A DNA stretch of 64,000 bases from Actinomycetota bacterium (lineage in GTDB: Bacteria; Actinomycetota; Actinomycetes; S36-B12; UBA10799). Positions within the stretch are counted from its first letter, which is position 1. Each line of letters starts with the position of its first letter. Below, one piece after another: positions 1 through 7,789 of this stretch. Where the stretch lies: the NCBI GenBank assembly GCA_020637055.1, contig JACJWR010000001.1, forward strand, positions 434,001 to 498,000, given 5' to 3'. The translations under genes and the position numbers were made by a program. The notes beneath the pieces were generated by a model. That model did no database searches and was not told the origin of the DNA. It saw only the letters and a list, made by a program, of their open reading frames with translations.

Positions 1-771
1 CTCGACGTTCAACCCGAGTGGTTGGTCGTACTGCGACAGGAATCCGATCGCCTCCAGCGCCTGCGGCAGCAGTTCGCCCATGGTGTCCTCGACCACCTGC
101 CACAGTGACGCATCGGCCGCCACAAGACGTCGGCAGGTATAGGTGCCCCACGCCATGTGGCGCCGCTCGTCCTGCCCGATGTGGCGCACGATCGACTGCA
201 TGCCGGGCAGGATTCCCCGCTCCTGGCACACGGTGTTCCAGGCGTGGTACCCGGTGAGCGCCAGTACCCCTTCCACGATGTGGTTGTAGGTGACCGATGC
301 CCGGATCTGGTTGGCCGGGGAGGGGTCGTCGCGCAGGGCGCCGAGCGACTCCGGCAGCGCCTTCAGGAAGATCGCCCGGTATCCGGGATTGTCGTCGACC
401 AGTGGGTTCAGATCCGCGGTGATGCCCACCGCGTCGAACCATCGGCGGAAAGCTTCGGTGTGCCGGGCCTCCTCGAAACAGAACTGGGCGAGGTACATCT
501 CGTCGCCGAGTCGGCCCTGCGCCGACATCGCAGCCATGAAGGGTTGGATGTCGTGGGTGACCGCCTCCTCGCCCGCGAGGAACATGGCGCTGAGCCTGGC
601 GGCGGCTTCGAGATCCTCGCCCTCCAGCGTGGCCCAACCGGCCGCCTCCTGGCTCAGGTCGATGTCGGCGGCGTTCCAGAACATGGCGTTGCCCTTGCGC
701 CACAGTCGCAGCGGCAACGCATCCCAGTCGAGGCCGCCGGCGGCGAGTGCGGAGAATCCATCCCGTGTCAT
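1..771 (-). CDS. R2-like ligand-binding oxidase (R2lox), C-terminus cut by window edge
   Basis: Ferritin-like di-metal oxidase of the R2lox family (Mycobacterium tuberculosis Rv0233 type), related to the ribonucleotide reductase small subunit. The frame is open from ATG at 771 to base 1, giving 257 residues; the family is usually a little over 300, so the C-terminus lies outside. All six metal ligands fall at the family's numbering: E68, E101, H104 (EEARH), E167, E202 and H205 (DERRH). V71 and Y162, the pair that forms the Val-Tyr ether cross-link, are also present, which separates R2lox from true NrdB. A TAGGAT element 8 bases before the ATG suggests a leaderless start. It lies 50 bases after the tetR gene on the same strand, so the two may be cotranscribed. 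The physiological substrate of R2lox is unknown. Confidence 0.9.
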   Translation of the reverse strand, partial: MTRDGFSALAAGGLDWDALPLRLWRKGNAMFWNAADIDLSQEAAGWATLEGEDLEAAARLSAMFLAGEEAVTHDIQPFMAAMSAQGRLGDEMYLAQFCFEEARHTEAFRRWFDAVGITADLNPLVDDNPGYRAIFLKALPESLGALRDDPSPANQIRASVTYNHIVEGVLALTGYHAWNTVCQERGILPGMQSIVRHIGQDERRHMAWGTYTCRRLVAADASLWQVVEDTMGELLPQALEAIGFLSQYDQPLGLNVE

Positions 772-821
772 GACACCCGATCCTAGGCGTGAGTCGGTGC
801 GGATTCGAGTCTCCGCCGGGC

Positions 822-1436
822 CTACTTGAGGATCCGCGGCTTGTGCTCCAAACCGGAGAGTCCGTTCCAGGCGAGGTTCACCAGGTGTGCGGCGAGTTCG
901 TCCCGCTTGGGCTTGCGCACGTCGATCCACCAGATGCCGGTGCTGGTGACCATGCCCACCAGCATCTGCGCGTACATGTCGGCCTGCTTCGGGTTGTAGC
1001 CGCGTCGGTCGAATTCGGCTGCGAGTTGACCCGCCACTCGGGTGGCGATATCGCTGAGCAGGGAAGCGAAGGACCCCTGGGCAACTCCCGGGGCGGAGTC
1101 GCGGACGAGCAGCCGGAATCCTTCGGTCTGCTCGGAGATGTAGTCCAGCCACGCCAGCACCACCGACTGCAGCATCGCCTTCGGCCGATCCGGCGTCAGG
1201 GCCGCCTGAACCCGGGAGAGCAGATCGCTCATCTCCCGGTCCACCACCACCGCGTAGAGGCCCTCTTTGCCGCCGAAGTGTTCGTACACCACAGGTTTGG
1301 AGACCCCTGCCTCGGCCGCGACCTCCTCCACGGTGACGGCCTCGAACCCCTTTTCGGCGAACAGGGTTCGGCCGACCTGGATCAACTGTTCCCGGCGTTC
1401 GGTTCCCGACATTCGCACGCGGGCAGGGGTGGTCAC
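822..1436 (-). CDS. TetR/AcrR family transcriptional regulator
   Basis: One-component repressor of 204 residues. The N-terminal helix-turn-helix is clear (TVEEVAAEAGVSKPVVYEHF, roughly residues 33-52); the C-terminal half is the variable ligand-binding domain. I chose GTG at 1436; ATG at 1412 would remove eight residues. The GTG is preceded, seven bases upstream, by a weak -10 (CACACT), and neither start has a good Shine-Dalgarno sequence. It is divergent from dcd and shares with it a 58-base intergenic region holding a perfect inverted repeat, a likely autoregulatory operator. Its downstream neighbour is the R2lox gene, the same order as Rv0232-Rv0233 in mycobacteria as I recall it, so R2lox is the likeliest target. 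The ligand is not predictable. Confidence 0.88.
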   Translation of the reverse strand: MTTPARVRMSGTERREQLIQVGRTLFAEKGFEAVTVEEVAAEAGVSKPVVYEHFGGKEGLYAVVVDREMSDLLSRVQAALTPDRPKAMLQSVVLAWLDYISEQTEGFRLLVRDSAPGVAQGSFASLLSDIATRVAGQLAAEFDRRGYNPKQADMYAQMLVGMVTSTGIWWIDVRKPKRDELAAHLVNLAWNGLSGLEHKPRILK

Positions 1437-1461
1437 GTCGACTAGTGTGCCGTACGCATGA

Positions 1462-1477
1462 TTCACCGGTCGGTGAA
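1462..1477. promoter_or_regulatory. Inverted-repeat operator between tetR and dcd
   Basis: TTCACCG-GT-CGGTGAA is a perfect 7-base inverted repeat with a 2-base spacer, typical in size for a TetR-family dimer. It lies just upstream of the candidate dcd -10 (TAGCCT, 1482-1487) and upstream of the tetR start, so a bound repressor could affect both promoters. That TetR binds here is inferred from position only. Confidence 0.65.
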
Positions 1478-1481
1478 ACGG

Positions 1482-1487
1482 TAGCCT
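1482..1487 (+). promoter_or_regulatory. Candidate -10 element of dcd (leaderless)
   Basis: TAGCCT ends seven bases before the GTG start of dcd. Initiation at the usual distance would place the first transcribed base at the start codon. No Shine-Dalgarno sequence is present between them. Confidence 0.45.
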
Positions 1488-1494
1488 CGCAGGC

Positions 1495-2061
1495 GTGATC
1501 CTGTCCGATGGAACGATCCGCTCGCTGCTGGCCGACGGGCGCTTGGTCATCGAGCCGCTGGAGCCCGAGCAGGTGCAGCCCGCCAGCGTCGACGTGCGCC
1601 TCGGGGACTCGTTCCTGGTGTTCCGCAACCACACCGCAGAGGTGATCGACCCGTTCGACCGGCCAGCGGACTTGATGGACACCATCACAGTGGCCGAAGG
1701 CGACGCATTCGTGCTGCATCCCGGCGAGTTCGTCCTGGGCACCACGCTCGAGGCGATCGGCCTGCCGGATGACCTGGTGGCCCGGGTCGAGGGCAAGTCC
1801 AGCCTGGGGCGGCTGGGGCTGCTCATCCACGCCACCGCCGGATTCGTCGACCCGGGGTGGGCGCGGGGCCAGATCACGCTGGAACTGTCCAACGTCGCGA
1901 CCCTGCCGATCAAACTCTGGCCCGGAATGAAGATCGGGCAGTTGTCGTTCCACACCCTCGATGCGCCCGCCGAACGCCCCTACGGCCATCCGGAGTTGAA
2001 CTCCAAGTACGTCGGGCAGGTCGGCCCGGTGGCGTCGGCCTACCAGCGAAACCCGCGTTGA
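1495..2061 (+). CDS. dcd: dCTP deaminase, probably dUMP-forming
   Basis: Trimeric nucleotide hydrolase of 188 residues, the usual length. It deaminates dCTP; the mycobacterial enzyme also hydrolyses the product to dUMP, feeding thymidylate synthesis. The core EGKSSLGRLGLLIHATAGF followed by DPGW, and the later NVATLPI and WPGMKIGQL segments, match the dCTP deaminase/dUTPase fold. The EGKSSLGRLGLL wording follows the mycobacterial bifunctional enzyme rather than the E. coli one, so dUMP formation is inferred. The C-terminal LNSKYVGQVGP segment is the expected nucleotide-covering tail. The start is GTG at 1495, without a Shine-Dalgarno sequence and with a -10 element seven bases upstream. Confidence 0.95.
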   Translation: MILSDGTIRSLLADGRLVIEPLEPEQVQPASVDVRLGDSFLVFRNHTAEVIDPFDRPADLMDTITVAEGDAFVLHPGEFVLGTTLEAIGLPDDLVARVEGKSSLGRLGLLIHATAGFVDPGWARGQITLELSNVATLPIKLWPGMKIGQLSFHTLDAPAERPYGHPELNSKYVGQVGPVASAYQRNPR

Positions 2062-2079
2062 GGCCGGTGGCGAGTCCCC

Positions 2080-4413
2080 GTGCCCACGCCAGTCGCCGAC
2101 CCGGCCGAGGAAACTGAGGCAACGCAGCCGCCCTACCGCAGGGCAACTGCCTGGTTCACCGACCGCAACTGGCTGGCTCTGCTCAGCGTCGATCGGCTGC
2201 AGCGCTCGCGGGCGGTCGGCCGGGGTGTGCGGGTGGCGATCGTGCTGCCGCTGGTGATGGGTTCGTTCACCCTCGCGGGCTTGCCGAACGCCTCCTTCTT
2301 GGGTGCCTTCGCGGTCATCCTGTTGCTGGTCACCTCGGACTTCTCCGGTCCGCGACCGGAACGCGCGGCCTCGATGGCCACCATCGCCACCGCGGGTGCC
2401 GTCACGCTGGTGCTCGGGGCGCTGCTGTCGGGCCACCTCTGGCTGTTGCTCCCCACGGCATTGGTGCTGGGGGCTGGGGTGGTGCTCGTTGGGGCCCTGC
2501 GCGGTTTCCTGTCGCAGGGCACCGTGCCGATCCTGCTGCCGTTCTTCATCGCAGCCACGAACGGGCCGAGTCTGCCCACCACGGTGCAGATGTTGGCAGG
2601 TTGGTGCATCGGATCGGCCGTCGCGATCCTGGCCGCGGTCACCCTGTGGCCCTACTTCCCGCGCCGGGCCATCATCGAATCGCTCACCTCGGCGATGCGG
2701 GCACAGGCCGACCTGATGGAGGCGCTGTGGCGCCCCGGGGCGAGCCCGGAGAGTGTGGCAGAGGAGTATGCCAATGCCGACGAGCAGGTGCGCCGCACCC
2801 TGGAGTTGTATTCCGGACGGCTTCGGCGTCCGGGCAGCATGTACCGGCGGGAACGCTTCATCGTGCGACTGGTGGAGGAGACCCGGCGCCTGCGCATCGC
2901 GTTGCGGATGGCGTATCGGCGGTTGCCCCTGCAACCGGCGCCGGGGAGTCGGGAACTGATCTCGGAGGCGGCCGACGCCATGCGCGAGGCGGCGGATCAG
3001 GCCCTGGCAGGCAAGGGAGACCTCGCCCCCTTCGAACGGCTCAACGTCGCGCGCGATGTGCACCGCAGCACCGTGGTGAGCGCGCTGAGGTCGGAGTTGG
3101 CTGCCGGCGATGCCGGCACAGCCCAAGAGGATGCCACCTCCGCCTTCCGGCCGCGGTTGGTGAGTTTGCTCGCGCAGACCACCGTGCGGGACGCAGGTGT
3201 GATGCACGGCAATGAGCAGATCCCACACCTGATGTTCCGCGGCCGCCGACTTCCCACCGTCGTGCAGCAGGTGGAGCCGGGCCAACGCCTCCGCGCCGAA
3301 CTCTCATGGCGGGCCCCCTGGATGCGCAACGCGATGCGGCTCGGCTTGGCCGTCGCGCTGGCACTCTCCGTAGTCACCGTCACCGGGGTGGAACGCGGAT
3401 ATTGGGTGGTGCTCGGCACCCTCAGCGTGCTGCGGATGGACCTGCGCGGCACCGGTCGCTCCAGTTGGCAGGTGATCCAGGGCCAGTTGCTCGGTTTCGC
3501 CTTGGGATTGGGCCTGATAGAGGTGCTCGACGGCAAGCCGTGGCTGGGCTGGATCCTGCTTCCTTTGCTCGCCGGTCTGCAGGGCTACATGGCCAACAAC
3601 GTCGCCGTGGTGTGGCAGCAGGCGGGTTTCACGGTGTTGCTCGTGGACCTCGTCAGCCTCACCGCCCCGTCGCGCTCCATCGTGTTCCTACGACTGGAGG
3701 ACGTCGCGCTCGGCATGGTGGTGGCGGTTGTCGTCAGCCTGCTGGTGTTCCCGCGTGGGTTAGTGCCGCAGGTGCGGCAGGCGTTGCGAAGATCCTCGGA
3801 GGCGAGTGCCGATTTCCTGGTGGCTGCCACCGGATTGGTCGCAGCCCGGGCTGAGGGCCAACGCGAGGTCGAGCCGCCGGACGGGCACGCCACCCGGAAG
3901 GCGGTCGAGCGGGCCGCGGAGACGATAGATCTGGCACTCGCCCAGGGCATCCCGCAAGGGGCGCAGACCATGTTGTGGATGCGTCTGCTGGCAGTGGTCG
4001 AATACGTCACCTATCTCGCGCAGGTGATCGCCACCGTAGGTAAGGCCTACCCCACGGACTCACCCGAGGCGGCGGTGGCGGCGAGCCTGCGGGAGTGCGC
4101 CGTCGAACTGCGGCCGCGGCTGATCGCCGACGCCGAGATGCTGCTGGACACCGCCGAGGCCGCCGAAGGACTGCAGTCCCTGCCGGACTACCAGAACACC
4201 GGTGAATTCTCACCCACCGTCGACCGCGCCCTCGCCAGCATCGACGACGCGGTTGCCGAGTGGGCCCGGGACCGCCGCGCCGAGATGGCCGAGCCCGCCA
4301 TCGAGTTGTACTGGACCCTGGGTTGGCTCTCGGAGGTCGACCTGATGATCGCCAACAACACCGCACTGGTGGCGGCGGTCGAGGCCGAAGGCGCCGAGCG
4401 CGCTACTTCTTGA
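2080..4413 (+). CDS. FUSC family integral membrane protein
   Basis: Protein of 777 residues with two membrane blocks, each followed by a soluble region, as in the FUSC/aromatic-acid exporter-like superfamily. The first hydrophobic cluster spans about residues 48-190; a helical cytosolic region follows; a second cluster (about 415-560) contains the typical GYWVVLGTLSVLR segment, the FUSC 'vvlt' region. A long helical C-terminal domain follows. The start is GTG at 2080, 18 bases after dcd. Its last 11 bases overlap the 3' end of etfD on the other strand. Substrate unknown; related proteins export hydroxylated aromatic acids. A second, shorter FUSC protein is encoded at 56860-58668. Confidence 0.8.
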   Translation: MPTPVADPAEETEATQPPYRRATAWFTDRNWLALLSVDRLQRSRAVGRGVRVAIVLPLVMGSFTLAGLPNASFLGAFAVILLLVTSDFSGPRPERAASMATIATAGAVTLVLGALLSGHLWLLLPTALVLGAGVVLVGALRGFLSQGTVPILLPFFIAATNGPSLPTTVQMLAGWCIGSAVAILAAVTLWPYFPRRAIIESLTSAMRAQADLMEALWRPGASPESVAEEYANADEQVRRTLELYSGRLRRPGSMYRRERFIVRLVEETRRLRIALRMAYRRLPLQPAPGSRELISEAADAMREAADQALAGKGDLAPFERLNVARDVHRSTVVSALRSELAAGDAGTAQEDATSAFRPRLVSLLAQTTVRDAGVMHGNEQIPHLMFRGRRLPTVVQQVEPGQRLRAELSWRAPWMRNAMRLGLAVALALSVVTVTGVERGYWVVLGTLSVLRMDLRGTGRSSWQVIQGQLLGFALGLGLIEVLDGKPWLGWILLPLLAGLQGYMANNVAVVWQQAGFTVLLVDLVSLTAPSRSIVFLRLEDVALGMVVAVVVSLLVFPRGLVPQVRQALRRSSEASADFLVAATGLVAARAEGQREVEPPDGHATRKAVERAAETIDLALAQGIPQGAQTMLWMRLLAVVEYVTYLAQVIATVGKAYPTDSPEAAVAASLRECAVELRPRLIADAEMLLDTAEAAEGLQSLPDYQNTGEFSPTVDRALASIDDAVAEWARDRRAEMAEPAIELYWTLGWLSEVDLMIANNTALVAAVEAEGAERATS

Positions 4414-6655
4414 CCGAATCCAGCAGCAGCGCGGCGACGTCGAGGACCTCGATGCTCTCCGCCGCGGTGCCTTCCTGCTTGCGCTGGGTCACACCGTCGT
4501 TGAGCATCACGTTGCAGAACGGGCAGCCGACTGCGATCTTCTCCGCGCCGGTGCCGAGGGCCTCGTCGGAGCGGTTGACGTTCACCCGCTCGCCGAGTTT
4601 CTCCTCCATCCACATCCGGGCGCCGCCTGCGCCGCAGCAGAACGACTTGCTGCCGGAGCGTTCCATCTCGACGTAGTTGACGCCCGGCACGCTCTGCACC
4701 AGTTCCCGCGGGGGTACGTAGACCTTGTTGTGGCGGCCGAGGTAGCAGGGGTCGTGGTAGGTGATCGTCTCGTTCACCGACTCGACCGGCGTGAGCTTGC
4801 CCGCCTTGACCAGTTGCGAGAGCAGCTGGGTGTGGTGCACCACCTCGTAGTCTCCACCGATCTGCGGGTATTCCCGGCCGATCGTGTTCAGGCAGTGCGG
4901 GCAGGTGACGACGATCTTCTTCGCCTTCACCTCGTTGAGCATCTCCACGTTCTGCATCGCCTGCATCTGGTAGACGAACTCGTTGCCGGCGCGGCGCACC
5001 GGGTCGCCGGTGCAGGTCTCGCCCTCGCCGAGCACCATGAACTCGACGCCGGCGAGGTTGAGCAGTTCGGCGACGGCCTTCGTGGTGGCCTTGGCGCGAT
5101 CCTCGTAGGCGCCGGCGCAACCGACCCAGAAGAGGTACTCGACGTCATCCGGGATGACGTCTTCGCCGTCCATGCCGAACACCCGGACCTCGAAGTCGAC
5201 CTCTTCGATCCAGGCGTTGCGCATCGAGGCGTTCATGCCCCACGGGTTGCCCTTCTGCTCAACGTTCTTGAACAGGCCGTTGAGTTCGGCCGGGAACTCC
5301 GATTCGATCATCACCTGGTTGCGGCGCATGTCGATGAAGTGGTCGATGTGCTCGATATCCACCGGACACTGCTCCACGCAGGCTCCGCAGGTGGTGCAGG
5401 ACCACAGCGCGTCGGTGTCGATCACCGGGCCTTCGTGACTCCGGTGCCCGGCGGCGTCGTAGCCGTCGTCGGCGCGGCGGGGGTCGTCAGCACGCGGTCC
5501 GACCAGCGGCCGCTGGATCTCCTCGGCCACCGCGGTGCCCACGGAGGCGAGCACCTCTTCGTTGCGTTCGCCCATCTCGTCACGTTTGCCGGCGCCTGCG
5601 GTGGCGAGCAGATAGGGGGCGGAGGCGAAGAGATGATCCCGCAGATCCATGATCATCAACTTGGGCGAGAGCGGCTTCTCGGTGTTCCAGGCCGGGCACT
5701 GAGACTGGCACCGCCCGCACTCGGTGCAGGTGGCCAGATCCAGCATGTCCTTCCAGGTGAAGTCCTCGATTCGGCCGGCACCGAAGGTGGCGTCCTCGGC
5801 CGGATCCTCGAAGTCGATCTTCTCGCCGTTCGAGGTCATCGGCAGCAGCGGGCCGAGGGCGTTGGGCCGCCGGGAGAAGTAGACGTTGATCGGGGCGGTG
5901 AAGATGTGCAGGTGCTTGCTGTGCAGCACGATGAGCAGGAACACCAGCACGACGCCGAGGTGCAGCCAGATGCCGACGGTCTCGAGCCACTGCAGGCTGG
6001 TCTCGCTCAACGAGGTGAAGAGACTTCCCACCCAACTCGAGGCAAAGGCGCCGCCCGATTCGTAGAAGGGGAAGTAGAGCTTGCCCTCACCCTCGGCGAA
6101 ACTCACGTCGGAGGCCGCCCACTGGGCGCCGCGGTAGAGGAACAGCGTCCACACCACGTTGAAGATCATGAAGAGCACCAGCCAGGCGGCACCGGTGTGG
6201 GATCCGAAGAAGCGGCTGCGGCGGCCGTCCTTGGCCGGGTTGTGGACCAGCCGGATGATCGCGAAGATCACGATGCCGACCAACACCAGTACGGCGAACA
6301 GATCCTGCAGGAAGCCCAGGATCGCCCAGCGGCCGATGATCGGGATCGCGAACGTCGGCACGAACAGCGCGCCCGTTGCCTCCAGCAGCGCGGTGCCCAG
6401 CACCAGGAAGCCCCAGAAGGCGAACACGTGCGCGACACCGGGCACGGTCCACTTGAGCAGCTTCTTCTGGCCCAACACCTCGGTGGCCTCCGCGCCGACG
6501 GCCTTGTCCACCTTCTGGGGTCGGTCCACCGCGGGTTGTCCGGTGCGGATCAACCGGTAGAGGACCAGCGCACGTCGGGCGGCGAACGCCAGCAGCACGA
6601 TGAAGAGGAGAAGCCCTCCCACCAGTCGGATGAGCATCATGGTGCTTCCGTCCAC
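4403..6655 (-). CDS. etfD: Membrane iron-sulfur oxidoreductase EtfD (Rv0338c-like)
   Basis: Protein of 750 residues combining an N-terminal membrane domain (hydrophobic segments from about residue 8 to 270, NarI-like) with two [4Fe-4S] motifs (CTECGRCQSQCP and CTTCGACVEQCP) and a C-terminal heterodisulfide-reductase-type region with cysteine motifs (WVGCAGAYED, TCPHC, HDPCYLGRHN, SFCCGAGG). The mycobacterial homologue EtfD passes electrons from the flavoprotein EtfBA, reduced by acyl-CoA dehydrogenases, to the quinone pool during fatty-acid oxidation. That role is assigned by homology. I chose GTG at 6655 because GGAGG lies six bases upstream; ATG at 6640 or 6637 are alternatives. No etfBA is in the window. 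A palindrome lies 68 bases upstream of the start. Confidence 0.88.
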   Translation of the reverse strand: MDGSTMMLIRLVGGLLLFIVLLAFAARRALVLYRLIRTGQPAVDRPQKVDKAVGAEATEVLGQKKLLKWTVPGVAHVFAFWGFLVLGTALLEATGALFVPTFAIPIIGRWAILGFLQDLFAVLVLVGIVIFAIIRLVHNPAKDGRRSRFFGSHTGAAWLVLFMIFNVVWTLFLYRGAQWAASDVSFAEGEGKLYFPFYESGGAFASSWVGSLFTSLSETSLQWLETVGIWLHLGVVLVFLLIVLHSKHLHIFTAPINVYFSRRPNALGPLLPMTSNGEKIDFEDPAEDATFGAGRIEDFTWKDMLDLATCTECGRCQSQCPAWNTEKPLSPKLMIMDLRDHLFASAPYLLATAGAGKRDEMGERNEEVLASVGTAVAEEIQRPLVGPRADDPRRADDGYDAAGHRSHEGPVIDTDALWSCTTCGACVEQCPVDIEHIDHFIDMRRNQVMIESEFPAELNGLFKNVEQKGNPWGMNASMRNAWIEEVDFEVRVFGMDGEDVIPDDVEYLFWVGCAGAYEDRAKATTKAVAELLNLAGVEFMVLGEGETCTGDPVRRAGNEFVYQMQAMQNVEMLNEVKAKKIVVTCPHCLNTIGREYPQIGGDYEVVHHTQLLSQLVKAGKLTPVESVNETITYHDPCYLGRHNKVYVPPRELVQSVPGVNYVEMERSGSKSFCCGAGGARMWMEEKLGERVNVNRSDEALGTGAEKIAVGCPFCNVMLNDGVTQRKQEGTAAESIEVLDVAALLLDSVKK

Positions 6656-6722
6656 TCTCGACCTCCAGTGCGTCCAAGGACAACGTGGCCGGGCAGCGCG
6701 CATGGCCACCCGGTAGCGATAC

Positions 6723-6734
6723 TACTCGCGAGTA
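6723..6734. promoter_or_regulatory. 12-base perfect palindrome upstream of etfD
   Basis: TACTCGCGAGTA is a perfect palindrome between divergent etfD and cysD, nearer to etfD. Palindromes of this size are typical TetR/GntR operators. I do not recognise the cognate regulator. Confidence 0.5.
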
Positions 6735-6828
6735 ACATCCGCGCAGCGCCAGGGCACCTTGTGACCTGCGGTTCCGGCGCGATCCACCGCGACGTCAGTC
6801 GCCATGTCCATCCTTCCCCCTAGCGATG

Positions 6829-6858
6829 TTGGAGCCGACAGTGAGGCACGCCTAAACT
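6829..6858 (+). promoter_or_regulatory. Candidate cysD promoter
   Basis: TTGGAG (6829-6834) and TAAACT (6853-6858) are separated by 18 bases. The -10 ends seven bases before the cysD ATG, and the intervening bases are pyrimidine-rich with no Shine-Dalgarno sequence. This fits a vegetative-sigma promoter giving a leaderless mRNA. Confidence 0.55.
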
Positions 6859-6865
6859 CCTTCCT

Positions 6866-7789
6866 ATGTCCACGACCCACGCGCAGATCGTTGAGGGCCG
6901 GGCGCTGGCCGACCTGGAGGCAGAGGCCATCTGGGTGATGCGGGAGACCGCCGCCGCGTTCGCCCGACCCGTGCTTCTCTACAGCATCGGCAAGGACTCG
7001 ACGGTGCTGCTGCATCTGGCGCGCAAGGCGTTCCATCCCGGTCCGATCCCGTTCCCGGTGATGCACATCGACACCGGCTGGAAGTTCCGGGAGATGATCG
7101 CCTTCCGAGACGCCACCGCGGCCCGGCTGGGGCTGGACCTGCGGATCGCGACGAATCAACGCGGCCGGGACGAGGGTGTAACCCCGTTCACCCACGGCAC
7201 CCAGGAGTACACCCGGATCATGAAGACCGTCGCGTTACGGGAGGGTTTGGACGCCGGCGGCTTCGACGTGGCGATCGGCGGTTCGCGCCGGGACGAGGAG
7301 AAGTCGCGGGCGAAGGAGCGCATCTTCTCGTTGCGGGAGTCCGGGCATCGCTGGGAACCGCGCAAGCAGCGTCCCGAGTTCTGGCACACGGTCAACTCGT
7401 CGCTGGTCGGCGGCCAGACCATGCGAGCTTTCCCGATCTCGAACTGGACCGAACTCGATGTCTGGCGGTACGTCGCCGCCGAGGAGCTCGATGTGGTGCC
7501 GCTGTACTTCTCGGCCCCGCGGCCGGTGGTGGAGCGGGAGGGGGTGCTGGTGATGGTGGACGACGATCGGCTGCCGTTGGCCCCCGGCGAGGTACCGGAG
7601 ATCCGCGAGGTCCGCTTCCGTACCCTCGGCTGCTACCCGCTCACCGGCGGCGTCACCTCCCCGGCCTACACCGTCGACGAGTTGATCGCGGAGTTGCAGG
7701 TGAACAACATGTCGGAACGGTCCGGGCGCCTGATCGACGGCGAAGGTTCGGGTTCGATGGAGCGCAAGAAGGTTGAGGGCTACTTCTGA
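6866..7789 (+). CDS. cysD: Sulfate adenylyltransferase subunit 2
   Basis: PP-loop ATP pyrophosphatase subunit, 307 residues, close to the family's usual length of about 300. With the GTPase subunit CysN it makes adenosine 5'-phosphosulfate from sulfate and ATP in the cytosol. The PP-loop SIGKDST begins at residue 40; the downstream segments HIDTGWKF, GGSRRDEEKSRAKERIFS and FPISNWTELDVW are those of CysD. Its stop shares one base with the start of cysNC (TGATG), so the two are translationally coupled. The start at 6866 lacks a Shine-Dalgarno sequence and appears leaderless. Confidence 0.97.
   Translation: MSTTHAQIVEGRALADLEAEAIWVMRETAAAFARPVLLYSIGKDSTVLLHLARKAFHPGPIPFPVMHIDTGWKFREMIAFRDATAARLGLDLRIATNQRGRDEGVTPFTHGTQEYTRIMKTVALREGLDAGGFDVAIGGSRRDEEKSRAKERIFSLRESGHRWEPRKQRPEFWHTVNSSLVGGQTMRAFPISNWTELDVWRYVAAEELDVVPLYFSAPRPVVEREGVLVMVDDDRLPLAPGEVPEIREVRFRTLGCYPLTGGVTSPAYTVDELIAELQVNNMSERSGRLIDGEGSGSMERKKVEGYF

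Noticed and set aside
822..1955. Long minus-strand extension of tetR across dcd
   Set aside because: Upstream codons are antisense to dcd; TetR homology starts at 1436 or 1412.
4730..6823. Long plus-strand open frame opposite etfD
   Set aside because: Mirror of the etfD codon pattern, no start context, while etfD has complete Fe-S motifs.
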